The notes beneath the pieces are model-generated. The model saw only the letters and a list, made by a program, of their open reading frames with translations, was not told where the DNA came from and did no database searches. A stretch of DNA of 64,000 nucleotides from Nepenthes gracilis (taxonomy: Eukaryota; Streptophyta; Magnoliopsida; Caryophyllales; Nepenthaceae), in assembly GCA_033239525.1 (NCBI GenBank), contig BSYO01000025.1, positions 654,001 through 718,000 on the forward strand. The letters are read 5' to 3'. A program made the position numbers and the translations under genes. This document shows, piece by piece, positions 59,971 through 64,000 of this stretch; the first letter of the stretch is position 1, and every line of letters starts with the position of its first letter.

Positions 59971-60760
59971 ATGTCTGACCTGCTATTTGTTAAATCCATG
60001 CACAATCCAGTGTTCGCCACTCAAAAGCCGGCGGCAAAATCGGACGAGGACTGGCTATTGGAACACAAGCAGGTATGTGGCTATATACGGCAGTTTGTAG
60101 ACGATAACGTGTATAACCACATTAGGAGCGAAACGAATGCCAAAACGTTATAGAAAAAATTGGAGAAGCTGTACGCCTCCAAAACTGGCAATAACAAAAT
60201 CTATCATCTAATGATGTTGATGCAAATTCGATACAAGGACGGTTCGTCCGTTGCTGATCACTTAAACGAGTTCCGGGGCTGTGTAGACTGTCTGGGAGGC
60301 ATGGGGATTAAATTCGAAGATGAAGTGTTGGGACTATAGCTCCTGGCAACCCTCCCGGACTCATGGGAGGTAATGAGAATCACCATTGCCAATACAGTTT
60401 CTGATAGTGTTGTGATGCTAGAGATAGCCAAAGAAGCCGTGCTGAATGAGGAAATAAGACGACGGTCTCAGGGAACGTCTACCTCTCAGCACTCCGAGGT
60501 CCTTGTGACCGAGTTCAGAGGAAGGAACTGAGGACGTGGACCAAAGTGTGAAGAGAAAGGGCGTAGTAAGTCACGTTCTCGGTACCAGAAGATGGAATGT
60601 CATCACTGTGGAAAGAAAGGTCACATCAAAAGATTTTGTTATAAATGGAAGCGTGAAAACGCTAAAAAAGATAAAGGTGAAAATGGACGTGGCGAGGAAG
60701 AGTCCTCGGTCTCTGTTGTTACAGGAGCTTGATCTCTTTTTGGCCTGTGAAGCTGATGAT
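59971..60760 (+). pseudogene. Copia gag remnant with intact zinc knuckle
   Basis: Starts MSDLLFVKSMHNPVFATQKP; the UBN2-like core follows after a stop (KLEKLYASKTGNNKIYHLM). An intact CX2CX4HX4C knuckle, CHHCGKKGHIKRFC, lies at about 60599-60640. Stops occur near 60153, 60340 and 60530. Gag would form the particle shell and bind element RNA. Confidence 0.88.
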
Positions 60761-60779
60761 TTTATTAACATGGCCAAGC

Positions 60780-63700
60780 AAGGGATTGATAGGGTGGTGG
60801 ATTCTGGGCATCCATTCATGTCACCTCCAGGAGGGAGCTCTTTACGACTTACACTCCAGGTGTTTCCGGAGTATTAAAGATGGGTAACATGGAGACGTCC
60901 AAGATTATTGGCCGTGGTGATATCTCTTTTGTTACAAACATTGGTGCCCGATTAATCCTAAAGGACATCCGACATGTCTTAGATATTTGATTGAATATCA
61001 TTTCAGCGGGAAGACTTGATGATGCGGGCTTCTGCAGTGTCTTTTGTGACGGGGGATTCAAGTTGACGAAAGGATCTATGGTAGTTGCCCGAGGAAGAAA
61101 GACCTTTGGCCTTTATGAGCTACAGGCCACAGTCGAGGTCGGAGAGGTAAATGCTGCAAGCAATTTGGAGTCTTCAGACTAATGGCACCGAAGACTCGGA
61201 CACATGAGTGAGAGAGGGATGAGTCACCTGGCAAAGAAAGGTCTCATTCCAGAAATGGATGAAGACAGGCTAAAGATTTGCTCTCACTGCATGGCGGGGA
61301 AGCAGAGGAGAGTCTCTTTTCAAAGAGACTCATCTTCCAAGAGGTCCGAAGTACTTAAGCTTGTTCACATTGATGTGTGTGGACCCTTTAAAGAAAAATC
61401 TTTTGGAGGAGCTCAGTATTTTGTCTCCTATATTGATATCGCTTAAGAAAATGTGGGTATTCCCACTTAAGACAAAAGACTAGGTCTGTGGAGTTTTTGA
61501 GCATTTTCATGCTCTTGTTGAGCATGAGACGGGAAAGAAACTAAAAGCCGTCCGAAGTGACAATGGCGGCGAATACATGTGACCTTTTGATGCCTATTGC
61601 CGGTCACATGATATTAGGCATCAAAAAACGCCACAAAAATGCCGCAATTAAATGGCATGGCCGAGCGGATGAACCACACTTTGATGGAAAGGATCAGGTG
61701 CTTGCTGTCAGATGCAAAGCTTTTGGGATCCAAATGGGCCGAGGCCTTGAAGACGGTGACCCATGTGATCAACCGGTCACCTAGTAAGCCTTTGAATGAT
61801 GAGGTCCCAGAGAATATATGGACTGGAAGGGAGCCAGCCTACAATCATCTTCAGATATTTGGCTGTAAGGCCTTTGTTCATATCCCGAGAGATGAAAGGA
61901 GTAAGCTTAAGCCAAAGAAGAAGCAATGCGTCTTTCTGAGCTATGAGGAAGATGAGCTGGGTTACAGACTTTATGACTTAATAGAGAAGAAGCTCGTCCG
62001 ATCACGTGATGTGATCTTTGTTGAGGAAGAGACCATTGAAGACATTGGAAAAGAAAAGAAGTCTCTACCCAATACTGGCCGTATGGATAAAGTAAATATT
62101 GAAGTTGTCGTCCATTGCCTCTTGTGTCCGAGGTCTATGGCCCAAGGATGACAGACCACACTGATGAGGCAGTCGTAGTTCCTCATGTGGATCAGGCCGA
62201 AGGCGTGGCTCCTCAACCAGAAGGGAAAATTCTTGTGCGACGGTTATCAAGGGAAAGACGTTCGTCCGTTTGCCTACCATCAAGTGAGTACGTCTTACTC
62301 ACTGATGCAGCAAGGCCTGAAGATTTTGATGAGGCCATGAATGATGCTCAGAAGGAAAAATGGTTAGAAGCGATGGAGGAAGAGATGGCCTCGCTGCATG
62401 AGAACCATACCTTCGAGTTGGGCTAAACGGCCAAAGGGAAGAAAGCCCTAAAGAACAAATGAGTTTTCCGGCTAAAGACGTCCGAAGACACTATGCAGCC
62501 AAGATATAAGACGTGGCTTGTAGTGAAGGGCTTTAGTCAACGCAAAGGCATAGACTTTGATGAGATCTCTGCGCCCGTGGTGAAAATGTCCTCGGTTCAC
62601 ATTGTGCTCGGACTGGCAGCCGTTTTAGACTTAGAGATAGAGCAACCGGATGTCCGGACAGCATTCCTCCGATGGTGATCTTCAAGAAGAAATCTATATG
62701 GAACAACCAGAAGGGTTCAAGATCAAAGAAAAGGAAGGATTGGTTTGTCGTCTAAGAAAGAGCTTGTACGGACTAAAACAAGCTCCAAGACAGTGGTATA
62801 AGAAATTTGAGTCTGTCATGGTTGGACACGGATACCAAAGGACTAATTCTGACCACTGCGTTTTTGTCCAGAGATTTTTGAGGACGACTTTGTAGTTCTC
62901 CTTCTTTATGTGGACGACATGTTGATTGTTGGACAAAATAATGCTCGGATCAAGGAGTTGAAGGAGCAACTGGGGAATCATTTGCCATGAAAGACCTCGG
63001 ACAGGCGAAACAGATTCTGGGGATCAGAATATTTCGCGACCGGAGGAACAAGAAGCTCCGGTTGTCCCAAGAAAGTTATATTGAAAAGGTGTTGAAACGG
63101 TTAAACATGGAGAGCTCCAAGCCAATAAATACCCCACTAGCCAATCACTTCAGGCTGAGTAAGCAACAGTGTCCGTCCTGGGACATAGAGAAAGCCCGCA
63201 TGAGTAGAATTACATACTCCTCGGCCATTGGCAGCCTGATGTATGCGGCCGTATATATAAGGCCGGATATTGCTCATGCGGTTAGTCTTGTCAGCCGATT
63301 TCTCTCAAATCCCGAGATGGAGCATTGGTTTGCTATGAAGTGAATCATCAGATATCTCCGTGGGACTTCAAAATTGAGTCTAATTTTTGAAGAAGAGAAG
63401 TTCTAGTTGATCGGCTACACAGACTCGGATATGGCCAGAGACATTGATTCTCGGAAATCGACATCCGGGTACTTGGTAAAATTTGCTGGCGGAGCAGTCT
63501 CTTGGCAGTCTAAACTGTAAAAGTGCGTTGCCCTTTCTACTACGAAGGTCGAATTCATTGCCATGACCGAGGCTAGCAAGGAGATGCTATGGATGAAAAT
63601 GTTCATTCAAGGGCTGGGCCTAAGGCAAGAACAGTATATGGTGCTATGTGATAGCCAAAATGCCATAAACTTATGTAAAAACTCCTCATTCCATTCAAGA

Positions 63701-63880
63701 TCGAAACACATTGACGTTCGATATCATTAGGTGAGAGATGTTATTGATAAAAGGGCAGCTATCTGTAGAAAAGGTCCGAACTGAGGAAAACGGGTCGGAC
63801 ATGATGACCAATGTATTACCAAAGGAAAAGCTGGAAGCTTGTTGTGATATTACCGGTCTAATTGATTCTGCTCCCACTCG
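60780..63880 (+). pseudogene. Copia pol remnant: protease, integrase, RT, RNase H
   Basis: Protease DRVVDSG at about 60786. GAG-pre-integrase WHRRLGHMSERGMSH and ICSHCMAGKQRR at 61180-61320. Integrase VHIDVCGPF (about 61362), MPQLNGMAERMNHTLMERIR (from 61639) and VINRSPSKPLNDEV. Reverse transcriptase YKTWLVVKGFSQRKG, SLYGLKQAPRQWYKKF and LLLYVDDMLIVG (about 62900-62935). RNase H IGYTDSDMARDIDSRKSTSG, SWQSKL-KCVALSTT and SKHIDVRYH. The YVDD catalytic motif is intact, but premature stops (for example near 61445, 62426 and 63343) and frameshifts break the polyprotein. Confidence 0.92.
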
Positions 63881-63896
63881 GTTGTGAGGGGAAGTT

Positions 63897-64000
63897 TATT
63901 GGGATCACTCCCTATGTAGGTATGAGTCCGCAGAACTGTCTGGAAAAATGGATGCAAACTTGTCCGAGAACCGTCTGCCTGGTCCGAGATACTTGGAGGC
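63897..64000 (+). repeat. Start of the 3' LTR of the second copia element
   Basis: TATTGGGATCACTCCCTATG and the next ~85 bp match 59093-59196 with a few substitutions. The rest lies beyond the window. Confidence 0.93.

Larger units (their letters stand above)
59093..64000 (+). mobile_element. Ty1/copia retrotransposon, TNT1/Tork type, right end cut by window
   Basis: The 5' LTR 59093-59852 is followed by a primer-binding site, gag, protease, integrase, reverse transcriptase and RNase H on +, a purine tract gtgaggggaagtt (63884-63896) and the first 104 bp of the 3' LTR. The domains are better kept than in the other copies but still contain stops and frameshifts. It is therefore younger than the decayed elements yet inactive as read. 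It lies upstream of the EYA terminal exon in that gene's direction. Confidence 0.95.

Overview
The window is nuclear DNA from a flowering plant, most likely a eudicot. It contains an elongator tRNA-Met with the short intron typical of plants. Its intron-bearing or SUPERMAN-type plant genes sit as islands in long AT-rich spacers filled with LTR retrotransposons of several ages. I see no bacterial, organellar or CRISPR-like content.

Layout. 1 to about 6740: the 3' half of a decayed Ty3/gypsy element of the Tat type, with an integrase remnant on +, a broken antisense ORF on -, two tandem-repeat blocks and a 3' LTR. 7385-7470: tRNA-Met(CAT). 7700-9530: a VQ-motif gene resembling HAIKU1 (+). 11845-14930: a small unidentified gene (-). 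15133-21463: a Ty1/copia element of TNT1/Tork type on the - strand with both LTRs, 5'-adjacent to the small gene. 22727 to about 33960: a large PHD-finger gene of the AIPP2/PAIPP2 family (-), 11 coding exons, probably 1245 codons long once an apparent one-base frameshift is allowed for. 34-38.7 kb: spacer with short repeats. 38732-39178: a SUPERMAN-like C2H2 zinc-finger gene (-). 41004-44020: a 3-kb solo LTR with a 5-bp target duplication. 43.9-45.5 kb: a local tandem duplication, one copy of which has shrunk. 45.48-53.26 kb: a very decayed copia element (+) split by about 2.6 kb of unrelated sequence. 53452-53893: three ~147-bp repeats. 54617-55006: a SAUR-like gene (-). 58387-58658: the last exon of an EYES ABSENT homologue (-). 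59093-64000: a second TNT1/Tork copia element (+), whose 3' LTR is cut by the window edge.

Functional picture. The host genes are not an operon and mostly have unrelated roles: seed-size/VQ transcription cofactor, chromatin reader with repression motifs, floral/meristem-type repressor, auxin-response small protein and an EYA phosphatase. Two encode LxLxL (EAR-type) repression motifs. The retroelements are close to several genes: one LTR ends about 200 bp upstream of the small gene's presumed start, and another element apparently lies in or beside the intron upstream of the EYA terminal exon.

I did not find a convincing previously undescribed system. The points most worth checking are the antisense ORF and tandem arrays of the Tat-type element, the GC-AG intron and one-base frameshift in the AIPP2-like gene, two upstream ORFs overlapping the SUPERMAN-like start, a spliced in-frame upstream start in the HAIKU1-like gene, and the EYA/retroelement arrangement. 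All coordinates were read by eye. Splice sites were inferred from GT/AG (one GC/AG), reading phase and protein sense.
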